In this document: one piece after another, positions 4,498 to 5,399 of the stretch
Layout: each line of letters begins with the position of its first letter
Numbering within the stretch: position 1 is the stretch's first letter
Source: Phycisphaerae bacterium
GTDB lineage: Bacteria > Planctomycetota > Phycisphaerae > UBA1845 > Fen-1342
Length of the DNA: 5,399 nucleotides
Direction: 5' to 3'
Assembly (NCBI GenBank): GCA_016935035.1
Contig: JAFGRR010000464.1
Coordinates: forward strand, 1 to 5,399
Notes under the pieces: generated by a model
Database searches by the model: none
The model's input: the letters and a program-made list of their open reading frames with translations, nothing else
Told to the model about the DNA's origin: nothing
Made by a program: the position numbers and the translations under genes

Positions 4498-5399
4498 TCA
4501 ATAGCTCGGGTTCGTCACAACGCCTTCGTTGCTCAGCAGCACGTTCAGGCTCGGGTCTGCCAGCACGTCCGCGACCGACACTTCCGTGCCGTTGACGATC
4601 ATCGTCTGCTGCACTAGCCGGATGCCGTGGCTGTAATCGACGTACCAATCGACGTGGCCGAGATAGAGGGGCTGGATGGGCGTGCCGGTGGTGTAGTGCC
4701 AGCCGTAGATGGCGACCTTGCCGGGGTTGCTGGCCAGCAGCGGCGTGATGACGACGTCTTTCTTGATGCCGGCGATCGCCGGGCCGAGCGGCTGGTCGCC
4801 GCGCTGCTGTTCGACCATCTCGTGATGGCGGAAGAACGTCGTCGCCAGCATGATGTTGGTGGTGGTGGGGCTGATCGGCTGGGGCGAGAGCTTAATCGGC
4901 GCCGCCGCCCAGATGTCGTCCACCATCTTGCGCGTCGGCAGCAGGCAGCCGAGGGCGTCGGCGATCGGCTGTGCAATCAGGGGCGTCAACGGCATACGCA
5001 CGAAGTCGTCGTCGCGGCCGATGCAGACGTAGTCGGGCGTCACGTAGTAGGTGGCGGTTGTCGGCACGCCGCCGATGTTCGCGCTGACGGTGATCGGGAC
5101 GAAGTCGCGCAGGAAGCCGGGGACGTTGCCGCCGAGGACTTCCTGGCTGACGCGGGCCTCGCGGGCGGTGTAGGTCATGCCGGCGACTTCGGCGAGGAAC
5201 TGGCGGCCGGTGGGGGCGTCGGCGGCACGCGGGGCGAAGATGCCAGTTGTCGCCGCGAGTTGCAGGGCTGCGTAGTCCAGCAGGTCGACATCGCTGTCGC
5301 CGTCGCCGTCGAACACGTCAAGGATCAGTGACAGGCACGCGGGATCGCCCGGCACCGGTGTGTTGTCGGGCCCGGCCATGCCGTCCGCGAAAGCAGCCT
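4498..5399 (-). CDS. Dockerin-like-repeat protein with an uncharacterised conserved domain, 5' end missing
   Basis: The reading frame is open to the right edge, and the six codons before the ATG at 5379 encode AAFADG, which joins MAGPDNTPVPG to give the 'aFadcmaGP..tp.pg' linker usual in planctomycete dockerin-like repeats. The ATG is therefore probably internal and the true start lies outside the window. Numbered from that ATG, residues 24-35 (DGDGDSDVDLLD) form a calcium-loop-like EF-hand segment followed by YAALQ. The rest (about 57-293) is a domain I cannot name, with marked segments TYYVTPDYVCIGRDDDFVRM (110-129), LLPTRKMVDDIW (146-157), AGIKKDVVITPLL (203-215), KVAIYGWH (221-228) and HVDWYVDYSHGIRLV (242-256). 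The His, Trp and Tyr-rich motifs could form an active site, but no function can be assigned. Such repeats usually mark exported proteins; the signal peptide would be off-window. The gene lies 136 nt upstream of the acyltransferase on the same strand. Confidence 0.8.
   Translation of the reverse strand, partial: AAFADGMAGPDNTPVPGDPACLSLILDVFDGDGDSDVDLLDYAALQLAATTGIFAPRAADAPTGRQFLAEVAGMTYTAREARVSQEVLGGNVPGFLRDFVPITVSANIGGVPTTATYYVTPDYVCIGRDDDFVRMPLTPLIAQPIADALGCLLPTRKMVDDIWAAAPIKLSPQPISPTTTNIMLATTFFRHHEMVEQQRGDQPLGPAIAGIKKDVVITPLLASNPGKVAIYGWHYTTGTPIQPLYLGHVDWYVDYSHGIRLVQQTMIVNGTEVSVADVLADPSLNVLLSNEGVVTNPSY

Noticed and set aside
3510..4595. 361-codon plus-strand open frame opposite the acyltransferase
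   Set aside because: It is antisense to a gene with strong family motifs, crosses its promoter and the inverted repeat at 4420-4487, and shows no domain pattern.
4627..5331. 234-codon plus-strand open frame opposite the dockerin-like gene
   Set aside because: The product is a Val/Gly/Asp/Ala-rich shadow; the minus-strand frame has the calcium-loop repeat and a well-patterned domain.

Overview
The window looks like chromosomal DNA of a GC-rich bacterium, most likely a planctomycete (Planctomycetota, Phycisphaerae-like). The best clue is the gene at the right edge. It carries a dockerin-like, EF-hand-type Asp/Gly repeat (DGDGDSDVDLLD followed by YAALQ) preceded by an 'AFADGMAGP' tract, an arrangement typical of secreted planctomycete proteins. 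Weak or absent Shine-Dalgarno sequences and many short extragenic palindromes fit the same picture. This assignment is inference; there is no rRNA or other marker gene in the window.

Layout. Positions 1-242 (minus) hold the N-terminal 80 codons of a probable AraM-like sn-glycerol-1-phosphate dehydrogenase that runs off the left edge. Positions 243-432 are a divergent intergenic region with an extended -10 promoter (301-309) and a GTAG-headed palindrome (383-412). Then come, on plus, a 110-residue stand-alone PAS protein (433-765) and a 704-residue sodium:solute symporter (832-2946). The symporter has two extra N-terminal membrane segments and a soluble C-terminal tail of about 100 residues. 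Its likely -10 box lies so close to the ATG that the mRNA would be nearly leaderless. Positions 2947-3062, between convergent genes, contain two inverted copies of a REP-like palindrome. On minus, 3063-4361 encodes a membrane acyltransferase of the HGSNAT/NagX (DUF5009) type with its own promoter and a good ribosome binding site. Upstream of it is a complex inverted repeat (4420-4487). Positions 4498-5399 (minus) are the C-terminal part of a probably exported dockerin-like protein with an uncharacterised conserved domain.

How the genes work together. The PAS protein and the symporter are co-oriented 66 nt apart and could form a sensing/uptake pair. The acyltransferase suggests sugar or polysaccharide acetylation at the membrane. 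The dockerin-like protein is probably exported. No operon is firmly shown: the symporter and the acyltransferase each have a plausible promoter of their own.

Main unusual content. The window has three REP-like palindromes with a GTAG head. Two share one stem sequence and form an inverted (BIME-like) pair. The third has a different stem but an identical 10-base flank and the same 8-6-8 geometry. A fourth, unrelated structured repeat lies at 4420-4487. These suggest a REP/RAYT-type dispersed repeat system in this genome, with one copy supplying the stop codon of a gene. I saw no tRNA, rRNA, CRISPR array, transposase gene or complete mobile element.
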